From JAQWRV01 sp045564915 (GTDB lineage: Bacteria > Pseudomonadota > Alphaproteobacteria > Rhodospirillales > Rhodospirillaceae): 64,000 nucleotides of DNA. The translations under genes were made by a program, and so were the position numbers. The notes under the pieces were generated by a model. It saw only the letters and a program-made list of their open reading frames with translations. It was not told where the DNA came from and ran no database searches. Shown here one piece after another: positions 17,153 to 26,235 of the stretch. The stretch lies in NCBI GenBank assembly GCA_045564915.1, contig JBJLGL010000009.1, positions 124,001-188,000 of the forward strand. The letters run 5' to 3'. Within the stretch, counting starts at the first letter, position 1, and each line of letters begins with the position of its first letter.

Positions 17153-18097
17153 ATGTTTGACATTTTGTTTCCCCTAAACGGAAAACGTATTTGGGTGGCT
17201 GGCCATACAGGTATGGTTGGCAGAGCCATTGTACGAATTCTAAAACGTAAATCGTGCGATATGATTACAGTGTCTCATGAGACGCTGGATCTAACGCGGC
17301 AAAGCGATGTTGAATGCTGGATGGCTGAGACTAAACCCGATGCTATTATTATGGCAGCAGCACAGGTTGGGGGCATCCACGCTAACGATTCGTATCCCGT
17401 CGACTTTCTCATGCACAACCTAAAAATTGAAACCAACGTATTTTCTGCAGCCCATGCGGTTGGGGTTAAGCGGATCCTGTTTCTGGGTTCGAGTTGCATT
17501 TATCCCCGTTTAGCGCCACAGCCGATGCGTGAGGATAGTCTGATGACTGGCCCTCTGGAGCCAACCAATCAGTGGTATGCGCTCGCAAAGATCGCTGGTG
17601 TCATGATGGCGCAAGCCTACCGGAAACAATATGGGCGTGACTATATTTCTTGTATGCCAACCAACCTTTATGGCCCAGGCGACAATTTTGATTTGCAGTC
17701 AAGCCATGTCTTAGCAGCCTTGATCGTCAAGGCCCATCAAGCAAAGGAATCATGTTCAGAAAGTCTTGAGATCTGGGGGACTGGCGCGCCAACCCGTGAA
17801 TTTCTTTATGTTGACGATATGGCAGAGGCCTGCATTTTTTTGCTCGAACGCTATTCAAATAGTGAGCCAATTAATGTTGGAAGCGGAAATGAAATTACGA
17901 TCCGCGACCTCGCCAGCACCGTCGCCAAAGTTATTGGCTTCAATGGCAGGATAACTAATGATCATGGCAAGCCGGATGGAATGCCGCGTAAGCTTATGGA
18001 ATCAAGCAGAATTAATGCCATGGGATGGCGGGCAAGAATGGGTTTGGAGGAGGGTATTGCCAAGACCTACGAGTGGTTCCTTAAGGACAAACCCTAA
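17153..18097 (+). CDS. fcl: GDP-L-fucose synthase
   Basis: A 314-residue epimerase/reductase that converts the Gmd product to GDP-L-fucose with NADPH. The cofactor loop GHTGMVG lies at about 17-23, GSSCIYPR (about 112-119) carries the catalytic Ser and Cys region, and YALAK (about 141-145) the Tyr-Lys pair. NLYGPGDNFD and REFLYVDDMAEA are typical of the family. The order gmd-fcl with an 18-base gap is the classical arrangement. The next gene, a PLP enzyme, starts 21 bases downstream. GDP-fucose is normally used for O-antigen, capsule or glycoprotein synthesis. Confidence 0.96.
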   Translation: MFDILFPLNGKRIWVAGHTGMVGRAIVRILKRKSCDMITVSHETLDLTRQSDVECWMAETKPDAIIMAAAQVGGIHANDSYPVDFLMHNLKIETNVFSAAHAVGVKRILFLGSSCIYPRLAPQPMREDSLMTGPLEPTNQWYALAKIAGVMMAQAYRKQYGRDYISCMPTNLYGPGDNFDLQSSHVLAALIVKAHQAKESCSESLEIWGTGAPTREFLYVDDMAEACIFLLERYSNSEPINVGSGNEITIRDLASTVAKVIGFNGRITNDHGKPDGMPRKLMESSRINAMGWRARMGLEEGIAKTYEWFLKDKP

Positions 18098-18118
18098 GCA
18101 CTGATCGGTAGTAATAGT

Positions 18119-19438
18119 ATGGTAAATACAAGAACGGGACAATCGCTGTATGCCAAAGCGCGAGCGATGATTCCCGGTGGCACACAGCTTCTTTCCAAGC
18201 GTCCTGAGATGTTTCTCCCTGGAACTTGGCCAGCCTATTATGAATCTGCCAAGGGAATCGTCGTTACAGACTTAGATGGAAATGATTTCCGCGACTTTGC
18301 CATTGGTGGCGTCGGCGCAACTATTCTCGGCTATGCCGACCCGGAGGTAAATGCTGCAGTGAAAGGTGCATTAGACCGTGGCAACATGACTACTCTAAAT
18401 CCTCCGGAAGAAGTTGCTTTAGCGGAGCGCTTAATTTCCTTGCATCCATGGGCTGAAATGGCTCGTTTCGCTCGCGCAGGTGGAGAGGCCATGGCTGTAG
18501 CAGTGCGGATAGCAAGGGCTTTTAAAGGGAGGGCAACGGTCGCTTTTTGTGGGTATCACGGCTGGCATGACTGGTACCTATCTGCCAACTTAGCGGAAGA
18601 AAGGGCGTTAGATGGCCATTTGCTCCCAGGCCTAAGCCCCAAGGGGGTGCCGCCCGGACTGAAAGGCCTAATGCAGCCTTTTCATTATAATGACCTTGGC
18701 GAGTTAAAAAGGATCGCCTCAACTCACGGGAGCGATCTAGCCGCTATTGTAATGGAGCCGGTAAGGGAATCTTATCCTAGTCCAGCTTTTCTCGAGGGAG
18801 TGCGACAGCTTGCTGATGAAACTGGTGCGGTGCTTGTCTTCGATGAAGTGACTTCAGGTTTCCGTATCAACACTGGTGGCATTCATTGCACGCTAGGAAT
18901 TAATCCAGACATAGCGGTGTTCGCCAAGGCTCTAGGTAATGGCTACCCTGTTTCAGCAATCATCGGGCGCGGTGAGGTCATGCAAGTGGCACAAGAGTCT
19001 TTTATTAGCTCTACGGCTTGGACCGAAAGTATTGGCCCGGTTGCTGCACTGGCTATGCTGGAAAAGCATGAGAGGGAGAATGTGCCAGCCCAATTAATAA
19101 GAACTGGCCAGGCCGTAAAAAGCGCCTGGCGCGACGCCGCCTCTCATGCCGGCTTGAATATTCATGTGACTGGATTAGATCCTCTCGCTCACTTAGGTTT
19201 TGAAGGGAAAAATGCCGCAGCACAACGAACACTTTTTACCCAAGAAATGCTTGATAGGGGGTTTCTAGCCGGTGCTGCATTTTATGCTATGGCGGCTCAT
19301 AGAAAAGAAGACATTGCGGACTATAGCGATGCTTGCCGCGAAGTATTCGGATTGATTGCCTCAGCCCTTTCGGCCGGCAAGTTGGAAAGTCATCTTCGCG
19401 GCCCTGTAGCCCATAGCGGTTTCAAACGGCTGACTTAG
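18119..19438 (+). CDS. glutamate-1-semialdehyde aminomutase-like class III aminotransferase
   Basis: A 439-residue PLP enzyme related to HemL. It shows MIPGGTQLLSKRPEMF near the N-terminus (HemL-type PGGV...R region), FARAGGEAMAVAVRIARA (about 119-136, replacing SGTEA), CGYHGWHDW, FDEVTSGFR (about 240-248) and the Schiff-base Lys in FAKALGNGYP (about 263-272). It is unlikely to be the housekeeping HemL: it closes a surface-sugar operon, and its Ser-Gly-Thr-Glu-Ala motif is altered to AGGEA. Proteins of this subgroup are common in polysaccharide and flagellin-glycan loci, where their substrate is generally unassigned. An amino-sugar or small-acyl precursor is possible. It sits 21 bases after fcl. 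Confidence 0.8.
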   Translation: MVNTRTGQSLYAKARAMIPGGTQLLSKRPEMFLPGTWPAYYESAKGIVVTDLDGNDFRDFAIGGVGATILGYADPEVNAAVKGALDRGNMTTLNPPEEVALAERLISLHPWAEMARFARAGGEAMAVAVRIARAFKGRATVAFCGYHGWHDWYLSANLAEERALDGHLLPGLSPKGVPPGLKGLMQPFHYNDLGELKRIASTHGSDLAAIVMEPVRESYPSPAFLEGVRQLADETGAVLVFDEVTSGFRINTGGIHCTLGINPDIAVFAKALGNGYPVSAIIGRGEVMQVAQESFISSTAWTESIGPVAALAMLEKHERENVPAQLIRTGQAVKSAWRDAASHAGLNIHVTGLDPLAHLGFEGKNAAAQRTLFTQEMLDRGFLAGAAFYAMAAHRKEDIADYSDACREVFGLIASALSAGKLESHLRGPVAHSGFKRLT

Positions 19439-19552
19439 ATAGACGCGGTATAAGCTAGAGAACACGATGCTATAGCGATTCTATGCCTATACAGAACTAT
19501 AGCCGGCGCCTTTAGGCTTTTTCCTTGATCGCCGATCAGACGTTCCGTACAA

Positions 19553-19575
19553 GTTGTTAAACAACGTCTTATAAT
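19553..19575 (+). promoter_or_regulatory. candidate promoter -10 with overlapping inverted repeat upstream of TauE-like gene
   Basis: A perfect TATAAT lies at 19570-19575. Just ahead of it is a 6+1+6 inverted repeat, GTTGTT-A-AACAAC, at 19553-19565. No convincing -35 hexamer is spaced 16-18 bases upstream, which would be compatible with an activator- or repressor-controlled promoter. The transcript would begin near 19582, arguing that translation starts at the ATG at 19614 and not at 19581. Inferred by eye only. Confidence 0.35.
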
Positions 19576-19613
19576 CTTTAATGTTCTTGCCTTGGAGGCG
19601 CCGGATAACCGGC

Positions 19614-20546
19614 ATGCAGATTTACCTCCCCGTCGCCGAGATATCGGTGAATATATTTCTCATTCTCGGAATGGGGGGAGCTGTTGGTTTGCTCTCTGGA
19701 TTATTTGGAGTTGGCGGTGGATTCTTGATGACACCGTTATTGATCTTTGTCGGTGTTCCACCTGCTGTGGCCGTGGGCACCGAAGCCAATCAGATTGTAG
19801 CTAGTTCCGTATCCGGTGTGCTTGCCCATTGGCGCCGAGGTAACGTAGATCTACACATGGGCGCTGTTCTGACAATCGGTGGTTTTATTGGTTCCGGCCT
19901 AGGCGTAGGCTTGTTTTCCTTGCTGCGGGGACTAGGACAAATAGAATTAGTTATTTCGCTGAGCTACGTTATTTTTCTTGGCGTCATAGGCGCTTTAATG
20001 TTTTACGAGAGCGTCAATGTGATCATGCGTCAACTCAAGGTCGGCCCAAGTCGGCCTATGCGAAGTGCCCGTGGACCTGGTCGCCATACATGGATACATG
20101 GCTTGCCATTTAAAATGCGGTTTCGCAAGTCGAAGCTCTATATTTCGGCACTGCTACCCCTCGGGATTGGTTTTATGGTAGGCATTCTAGCTGCTATCAT
20201 GGGCGTTGGGGGAGGCTTTGTAATGGTCCCCGCAATGATCTACCTGCTCGGCATGCCAATCCAGGTTGTTATTGGCACCTCTTTATTTCAGATTGTTTTC
20301 GTAACGGCTAACACCACCTTCCTGCAGGCGACGGTAAACCAAACTGTCGATGTTGTTCTAGCAATGTTGTTGCTGACCGGTGGTGTAATAGGAGCACAAA
20401 TCGGAGCCCGGCTGGGCGCCAAGTTGCGGGGTGAACAACTACGTGTGCTCCTAGCTCTAATCGTGCTCGGCGTGTGTATGCGTCTAACATTTGACTTGGT
20501 TATTACTCCAGCCGAACCCTTCTCATTTGGATATATTAGCGAATGA
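19614..20546 (+). CDS. TauE/SafE family membrane exporter
   Basis: A TauE/SafE-type integral membrane protein (formerly DUF81) with about eight helices and the two internally repeated glycine-rich blocks LSGLFGVGGGFLMTPLLIF and ILAAIMGVGGGFVMVPAMI. Members are proposed sulfite, sulfoacetate or related anion exporters. I chose the ATG at 19614 (MQIYLPVAEISVN, 310 residues) because this is the usual N-terminus of the subgroup and a GGAG lies upstream. An in-frame ATG at 19581 would add 11 residues, has no ribosome binding site and falls at the putative promoter. The stop overlaps the next start (ATGA). Pairing with a TIGR02186 protein is a recurrent alphaproteobacterial arrangement. Confidence 0.87.
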   Translation: MQIYLPVAEISVNIFLILGMGGAVGLLSGLFGVGGGFLMTPLLIFVGVPPAVAVGTEANQIVASSVSGVLAHWRRGNVDLHMGAVLTIGGFIGSGLGVGLFSLLRGLGQIELVISLSYVIFLGVIGALMFYESVNVIMRQLKVGPSRPMRSARGPGRHTWIHGLPFKMRFRKSKLYISALLPLGIGFMVGILAAIMGVGGGFVMVPAMIYLLGMPIQVVIGTSLFQIVFVTANTTFLQATVNQTVDVVLAMLLLTGGVIGAQIGARLGAKLRGEQLRVLLALIVLGVCMRLTFDLVITPAEPFSFGYISE

Positions 20547-21292
20547 TTAGACGGATCATCATCGTCATATCGCTATGCTTTTGTTGCTTGCCACATGTAG
20601 TAAGAGCACAATCAGTCCCATTGGTGGCGGATCTTGAGAATCATCTTGTGGCGATCACTACGGGCTTCACTGGTACAGATGTTTTGTTGTTCGGGGCAAC
20701 GGATGGACCGGGAGATTTAGTCATCTTAGTTCGTGGTCCTGCAAAAAATGTTTCTATCCGACGCAAAGAGCGCTTTGGCCCTATTTGGGCCAATACAGAA
20801 ACCATCGAGTTGCGTGATATACCTTCCTTTTATAGTGTTGCAAGCAACGGTTCACCGGAAGATTTTGTGTCATTACGATTGCTCGAACGTTACCAAATTG
20901 GACTCCAGAACCTGCGGGTAACATTTGCCGATCAGGATATACCTTCGGAAATCCGCTCAGAATACCGAGATGCCTTGTTACGCTTAAATCAGGAACGCAA
21001 GCTCTATAAAGGTGAAATTGGCCGTGTGTCGCTGCTAGCTAATCGCCTATTCCGTACTGAACTACATTTCCCTGCTAATGTACCAACAGGGATTTACTTC
21101 GTTGAGATTTATTTATTCCGTGATGGCGATGTCGCTAGCGCGGAGATTGTACCGCTCAGTATTTCGAAAATTGGTGTTGGGGCAGAAATATACGATTTCG
21201 CTCATAACCTCGGCCCACTGTATGGTTTAGTCGCGATAATAGTCGCCGTCCTAGCGGGTTGGGCCGCGGAATCCGCTTTTCGCAGAAGATAG
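20543..21292 (+). CDS. TIGR02186 family (Alph_Pro_TM) periplasmic/membrane protein
   Basis: A 249-residue protein with an N-terminal signal peptide (hydrophobic core about 5-17, Ala-Gln near 22-23 at the expected cleavage site), a beta-rich middle and one C-terminal helix (about 224-242) followed by AAESAFRRR. The main part therefore probably sits in the periplasm, tethered to the inner membrane. FTGTDVLLFGA and RGPxxxVxIRRKERFGPIW are recognisable features of the TIGR02186/PF09608 family, whose function is unknown. Its ATG overlaps the TauE/SafE stop, and the two families are often neighbours, so it may be an accessory to that exporter. Confidence 0.82.
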   Translation: MIRRIIIVISLCFCCLPHVVRAQSVPLVADLENHLVAITTGFTGTDVLLFGATDGPGDLVILVRGPAKNVSIRRKERFGPIWANTETIELRDIPSFYSVASNGSPEDFVSLRLLERYQIGLQNLRVTFADQDIPSEIRSEYRDALLRLNQERKLYKGEIGRVSLLANRLFRTELHFPANVPTGIYFVEIYLFRDGDVASAEIVPLSISKIGVGAEIYDFAHNLGPLYGLVAIIVAVLAGWAAESAFRRR

Positions 21293-21320
21293 CCGATATA
21301 TTGGTCGGTGCTGGGTAGGC

Positions 21321-21836
21321 ATGATGACAGAGAAAAACATAATGAGTAGGTCTGGAATAACAGACAACTCGGAAATGCAGCGCTCTTTCTTGCTGGTAGT
21401 CGATGCATCGGAAGAAATGGCGTCCGCCTTACGGTTTGCGTGCCGTCGTGCTGTTCATACTAACGGCAACGTCGCCCTTTTTCATGCCGTTGAGCCCGCA
21501 GACTTCCATCACTTTGCGTCTATTGGAGAATTGATGGAAAGTGAAGCTCGGTCTGAAGCTGAAGATCTATTACAGCGAGTGGCGTCTAAGGCTATGGATC
21601 TGACTGGAAAGATGCCAGATCTATTTTTGCGGGAAGGTGATACAATAGAGCAGCTCCTGGCGGTGATTGACGAAGAGGACACTATATCGGTTCTCGTTCT
21701 TGGTGCGGGAACTAATGAGGAGGGGCCTGGACCTCTGGTTTCTGCCCTTTCTGGGCGTTTGGCAGGGAAGATACGGCTGCCAGTCGTTATCGTACCTGGT
21801 AGTTTAACCACTGACGAAATAAACCAACTCACCTAA
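21321..21836 (+). CDS. universal stress protein (UspA family)
   Basis: A 171-residue single-domain Usp. It begins the fold with SFLLVVDASEEMASALRFA (about 22-40) and ends with VLGAGTNEEGPGPLVSAL...LPVVIVPG, in which the Usp nucleotide-binding pattern G-x2-G-x(9)-G is only loosely recognisable. Several in-frame starts exist (Met1, Met2, Met8); homologues usually begin close to Met8 or Met19, so the N-terminus is uncertain. It lies 28 bases after the TIGR02186 gene and 108 bases before the Nfu start. Usp next to Nfu is common in Alphaproteobacteria. Role: stress adaptation, partner unknown. Confidence 0.8.
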   Translation: MMTEKNIMSRSGITDNSEMQRSFLLVVDASEEMASALRFACRRAVHTNGNVALFHAVEPADFHHFASIGELMESEARSEAEDLLQRVASKAMDLTGKMPDLFLREGDTIEQLLAVIDEEDTISVLVLGAGTNEEGPGPLVSALSGRLAGKIRLPVVIVPGSLTTDEINQLT

Positions 21837-21944
21837 GCTTTGGCGTTAACATTACTTCGGATTCCACAATCGCTCTTGAGACTGGAGCGGATTAGTCCTA
21901 ATTACCATGTACAAAGTGGTCTTATATTTCAGGAACCTAGCCTC

Positions 21945-22508
21945 ATGTTCATTCAAACTGAGCAAACTCCCAATCCAGCAACTCTCAAATTTCTGCCGGG
22001 CAGGCCAGTAATGAAAACTGGAGTTGCCGATTTCACTAACGCCACAGATGCCGCCCGCTCCCCCCTTGCACGGAATTTATTCGAGCTAGGCGGGATAACG
22101 GCTGTGTTTCTCGGTGCAGATTTTGTTACCATAACCAAAGCAGAAGATATGGAATGGCAAGTGATTAAGCCATTGGTGTTAGGCAGCATCATGGACCACT
22201 ACACGTCTGGTCAGCCAATTCTAGCTGGGGTTGCTGACGATGAAGACCTTGATTTCATAGAAGATGAAAATGCTGACCCCGATGTTATAGATCAGATCAA
22301 AGAATTAATTGAAACGCGAGTACGTCCTGCGGTGGCTCAGGACGGCGGAGATATCGTATACAAGGGCTTTAAAGGCGGAACGGTCTATTTGCATATGCGT
22401 GGTGCCTGCGCTGGATGTCCTAGCTCTACCATGACGTTGAAGTCCGGCATTGAAAATATGTTGCGCCATTACGTTCCTGAAGTCCGCGAAGTCGAGGCCG
22501 TTCTCTAG
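21945..22508 (+). CDS. Nfu-type iron-sulfur cluster scaffold (NifU family)
   Basis: A 187-residue protein with an N-terminal Nfu_N domain (FIQTEQTPNPATLKFLPG, 2-19) and a C-terminal NifU domain bearing the cluster-binding CAGCPS motif (about residues 147-152), followed by LKSGIENMLRHYVPEV. It carries or transfers Fe-S clusters to apoproteins in the cytoplasm. The frame runs open upstream to a TTG at 21840, but the ATG at 21945 has AGGA about 10 bases before it and gives the standard N-terminus, so that start is used. Downstream is a 269-base gap in which I see no gene. Confidence 0.93.
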   Translation: MFIQTEQTPNPATLKFLPGRPVMKTGVADFTNATDAARSPLARNLFELGGITAVFLGADFVTITKAEDMEWQVIKPLVLGSIMDHYTSGQPILAGVADDEDLDFIEDENADPDVIDQIKELIETRVRPAVAQDGGDIVYKGFKGGTVYLHMRGACAGCPSSTMTLKSGIENMLRHYVPEVREVEAVL

Positions 22509-22777
22509 CCTAATCTGCCCTATCCCCAGCTCGCCGGATAGCGATTGTGGCCTCATGACCAGTTTAGGGTCTGCTATTGTGAGCCTCTTGGCAGGTTTAC
22601 ATAACGCTCTTCGCCAAGGCATGGATAAAGAACCACTACAGCCGGGTTGCTTTGAGCATTTTCTCTAAAGACGAACGTGGCTATGGGAGTGGCGCCAAGA
22701 AATCCCAAAAATAAGAAAGTCTGATAAATGATTCATGCGCGCCACCCACTTCTTTAGTTGTATAAAAAGGATGCCCT

Positions 22778-23371
22778 ATGACACGCAAACCCCTTGATGA
22801 TCGTGGGCTTAACCTCTTGTTCACGGATGCTCGCACCCACTACAGCTGGCATAACAAGATGGTGCCTAACAGTGTACTACGCCAGATATTCAACCTAATG
22901 AGAATGGCTCCAACATCTGCCAACTGTTCTCCTGCACGCCTTGTATTTGTCGCCACTGCAGATGGCAAAGAAAAATTGAGGCCTGCCTTATCTGAAGGGA
23001 ACCTCCAGCAAACTATGTCGGCCCCAGTAACAGTAATCATCTCCAATGACATGCGATTCTATGAACACCTACCAAATCTTTTCCCAGATGCCGATGCTCA
23101 AGCTTGGTTTGCCAACGACGACGCCCTCATTAAGGAGACCGCATTCCGTAACGGCAGTTTACAAGGTGCATATTTGATGATGGCTGCAAGAGCACTAGGG
23201 TTAGATTGCGGTCCTATGTCAGGATTTGATGCGGAAAAGATGAATAGTATTTTCTTTCCCGATGGTCGATTCAAAGTGAATTTTCTGTGTAACATTGGAT
23301 ACGGTGATGACTCCCAGACTTACAAGCGGGGGCCGCGCTTTAGTTTTAATGAGGTATGCCAAGTAATATAG
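22778..23371 (+). CDS. nitroreductase family, RutE/HadB-like (malonic semialdehyde reductase type)
   Basis: A 197-residue flavin oxidoreductase of the nitroreductase fold. MRMAPTSANCSPARLVFV (about 41-58) is the FMN-binding start, and LDCGPMSGFDAEKMN (about 148-162) with FLCNIGYGD marks the RutE/HadB subgroup. RutE reduces malonic semialdehyde in pyrimidine catabolism, but no other rut gene is in the window, so the substrate is open. The ATG has AAAAGGA about 8 bases upstream. It ends 7 bases from the convergent trpS and lies 269 bases after nfu. Confidence 0.83.
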   Translation: MTRKPLDDRGLNLLFTDARTHYSWHNKMVPNSVLRQIFNLMRMAPTSANCSPARLVFVATADGKEKLRPALSEGNLQQTMSAPVTVIISNDMRFYEHLPNLFPDADAQAWFANDDALIKETAFRNGSLQGAYLMMAARALGLDCGPMSGFDAEKMNSIFFPDGRFKVNFLCNIGYGDDSQTYKRGPRFSFNEVCQVI

Positions 23372-23378
23372 TTGGCGG

Positions 23379-24392
23379 CTATGTGCGAGGTAAAAAACCC
23401 ACAGCCTCATATGCTTCGGTTAGAACCGGCTTTGCCAATGCATCGGCTTTGTTAGCACCCTGTGCCAATAGATGGTCGAGCTCAACTGGATCGGTGAGAA
23501 GCTCTGTCATTCTCTTGCTTATGGGTTCCAGGACCGAAAGAACCAATTCTGTCAATGCGGGTTTAAATGTGCCAAAGCCTTGGCCGGCATATTCCGACAC
23601 TACCTCTTCCACGCTCAAGCCAGACAAAGCAGCATAAATCTTGATTAGATTGTTGGCCTCAGGCCGGTCTTTCAGCCCTTCAACATCATTGGGCAGAACG
23701 TCTGGGTCTGTTTTAGCGCGTTTAATTTTATCGGCGATAACATCTGCACTATCTGTAAGGTTTATACGGGTCATGTCCGAAATATCTGATTTCGACATCT
23801 TGCGTGTGCCGTCACGCAGGCTCATGACCCGAGTGCCCGGGCCCCGAATAATGGGCTCTGGCAATGGAAAGACATGTTTGCCCGTGTCTACATTAAATTT
23901 CTGGGCGATATCACGAGCCAGCTCCAGGTGTTGCTTTTGATCTTCGCCCACGGGGACATGCGTGGCCTTATATGCGAGAATATCTGACGCCATCAGGTTA
24001 GGGTAAACCATGAGGCCCGATGATATATTTTCGCGGTTCTTGCCCGCCTTATCCTTGAACTGGGTCATGCGACTGAGCCAGCCAATTCGGGTGACACAGT
24101 TGAACAGCCACGCCAGTTGCGCATGGGCCGGTACGTGGGATTGTATAAAGATCGTACTACGCTCTGGATTGATGCCAGAAGCGATCATACCTGCAGCAAC
24201 AGCTCGGGAGGCCTCAGAAAGATCCACTAAATCCGGCCATGCGGTAATTGCGTGCAGGTCAACGATGCAAAATAAACATTCATAGTCGTCCTGCACGGAA
24301 ACCCAGTTTTGCATGGCACCAAGATAATTGCCGAGATGCAAATTTCCTGTCGGCTGAATGCCAGACAGGATACGATTCTTGGGAAACCCCAT
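23379..24392 (-). CDS. trpS: tryptophanyl-tRNA synthetase
   Basis: A 337-residue class I aminoacyl-tRNA synthetase of normal TrpRS length. The HIGH-equivalent is in PTGNLHLGNYLG (15-26) and the KMSKS loop at about residue 197 (RKMSKSD). YPNLMASDILAY (about 130-141) lies in the ATP/Trp pocket. It charges tRNA-Trp in the cytoplasm. It is the last gene of the minus-strand series mutS, glnD, murJ, trpS; the gap to murJ is 101 bases, enough for its own promoter. Confidence 0.97.
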   Translation of the reverse strand: MGFPKNRILSGIQPTGNLHLGNYLGAMQNWVSVQDDYECLFCIVDLHAITAWPDLVDLSEASRAVAAGMIASGINPERSTIFIQSHVPAHAQLAWLFNCVTRIGWLSRMTQFKDKAGKNRENISSGLMVYPNLMASDILAYKATHVPVGEDQKQHLELARDIAQKFNVDTGKHVFPLPEPIIRGPGTRVMSLRDGTRKMSKSDISDMTRINLTDSADVIADKIKRAKTDPDVLPNDVEGLKDRPEANNLIKIYAALSGLSVEEVVSEYAGQGFGTFKPALTELVLSVLEPISKRMTELLTDPVELDHLLAQGANKADALAKPVLTEAYEAVGFLPRT

Positions 24393-24493
24393 GACCTGAA
24401 ACCACTAAAATTACAAAAAACAAGCTGTCTAGTTAGCGGGGGATAAACTACGCCACAGGCCGGGTCAAGGCGAGCTGCTAGTTAGTGCCGCGT

Positions 24494-26140
24494 TCAGACC
24501 AATCCGTCAGTCCGAGGATTCGGCTGAGGCTGACGCCGCAGACTCTTTAGATCATCGAGAGACGCGCCTCCACTGATCATTAGCAATCCACCATAAATAG
24601 CCACGCCAACGCTAATCAACGCCATTAAAGCTAAAGCCCTAGGAAATTCTGCAGCTGCTGCCATGCCATGATTGCCAAACAACTCTCCATACATAGAAGA
24701 AAGTAGGTTACCCGCTACCCAGACTGCGAGCCCCATCCCAGCCGCAGCCAATACAATGCGCGGCAATCGCGTTTTCAAGCGGTGATCAGCGACGAGATGT
24801 CCGCGCCTCATTAATACCTGCCACAGGAGAACCGCGTTAAGCCAGGCAGACAGTGCTGTAGCTAAGGCAATGCCTACATGGCCAAGCGGACCCATTAGAA
24901 TGAGATTCAAGACGACATTCATTGCCATGGCACACGCAGCTATCTTTACCGGCGTCGCCGTATCCTGGCGGCCAAAAAAGCCCGGCACTAAAGCCTTTAT
25001 CAACACATAAGCCGGAAGACCGGCAGCAAATGCTGCTAAGGCGGCGCCAACAGCCTCCCGGTCAGAGACCGTAAATGATCCGCGTTCGTATAAGACAGCA
25101 GCAATAGGGTTGGCCAAGATCAGAAGGCCGACCGCCGCCGGCAATGTTAGTACTAGACTAATCTCTATAGCGCGATTCTGGGTGGCTAGGGCTTCAACTT
25201 CAGAGTCACTCTGTATAGCGCGGGTCAGCATTGGCAGCAACGCCACTCCAACCCCCACGCCAATTACCCCTAATGGTAGTTGGTTAACACGATCAGCAAA
25301 ATAGAGCCAAGATACCGCCCCAACAGCAACCAGAGTTGCAATAATTTTATCAACTACTAGATTGAGCTGATATAAACTGGCTCCAAACACTACAGGTAGA
25401 ATGCGCATGAGAAGCTGCCTGACTCTGGGGGTAAGCCTTGGGCGTGTCAGTCCGATAGGCATACCCGCTGCTCTAACCCGCCAAGCGATCCACAAAAACT
25501 GAAAAATCCCGGCGCAAGAGACGCCCCACGCTAGCGCATAAGCTGTATCATCATCTGTTGCAATGCTAACAAATACTGCTGAGATAAGCGTAAGGTTAAG
25601 AAGAATAGGCGTTGCAGCGGCGGCGGCAAAACGATCCAGTGAGTTAAGCACACCAGACTGAAGTGCAACTAAAGAAATAAAGAACAGATACGGAAACGCG
25701 ACACGGGCCAATTCTGTCGCTCGTTCCATTTGGCCTGGAATCCGATCAAATCCGGGGGCGACAGCAAATAGTGCTATCGGCATCAAAGTCATCATAATCA
25801 AAACAAAAACTAGCAGGGCGACTGCTAGAACCGAAAACGCTTCTTCTGCAAATCTACGGGCTTTATCCTGCCCCTCCTTTTTTAAGACTTCTGAAAAGAT
25901 GGGGATGAAGCCAGAGGCAAAGGCACCCTCAGCAAACAACCGCCGGAATAGGTTAGGAAATTGGAACGCAATGAGAAAAGCGTCCGCGGCCAATCCAGCG
26001 CCGAGCACGCCGGCTATGACAATATCTCTAAGAAAACCAGTGAACCGGCTAATTATTGTCATGCCCCCAACCGTCAAGAAATTACGCAGAAAGGATGTGC
26101 GGTACGGTTCAGTATGGGAAGGAGTGTTAGGAGAGGACAT
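24494..26140 (-). CDS. murJ: lipid II flippase MurJ (MviN)
   Basis: A 548-residue polytopic inner-membrane protein of the MOP superfamily, which flips lipid II for peptidoglycan synthesis. The N-terminal block shows SRFTGFLRDIVIAGVLGAG (about 31-49), ADAFLIAFQFPNLFRRLFAEGAF in the next segment, and FIPIFSEV. About 14 membrane segments are predicted by eye. The charged residues of the central cavity (Arg in GFLRD, Asp in AADAF) are present. Downstream of glnD by 95 bases; trpS follows. The mutS-glnD-murJ-trpS order is typical of Alphaproteobacteria. Confidence 0.96.
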   Translation of the reverse strand: MSSPNTPSHTEPYRTSFLRNFLTVGGMTIISRFTGFLRDIVIAGVLGAGLAADAFLIAFQFPNLFRRLFAEGAFASGFIPIFSEVLKKEGQDKARRFAEEAFSVLAVALLVFVLIMMTLMPIALFAVAPGFDRIPGQMERATELARVAFPYLFFISLVALQSGVLNSLDRFAAAAATPILLNLTLISAVFVSIATDDDTAYALAWGVSCAGIFQFLWIAWRVRAAGMPIGLTRPRLTPRVRQLLMRILPVVFGASLYQLNLVVDKIIATLVAVGAVSWLYFADRVNQLPLGVIGVGVGVALLPMLTRAIQSDSEVEALATQNRAIEISLVLTLPAAVGLLILANPIAAVLYERGSFTVSDREAVGAALAAFAAGLPAYVLIKALVPGFFGRQDTATPVKIAACAMAMNVVLNLILMGPLGHVGIALATALSAWLNAVLLWQVLMRRGHLVADHRLKTRLPRIVLAAAGMGLAVWVAGNLLSSMYGELFGNHGMAAAAEFPRALALMALISVGVAIYGGLLMISGGASLDDLKSLRRQPQPNPRTDGLV

Positions 26141-26235
26141 GAAAAGTATTTAGCGTACCAGAGCACTACTGCAAAGGGTTCGCAAACTACTGGGTAAAAG
26201 ATGGCAAAGAATCAACATAAGACATTGAGTGTTTG

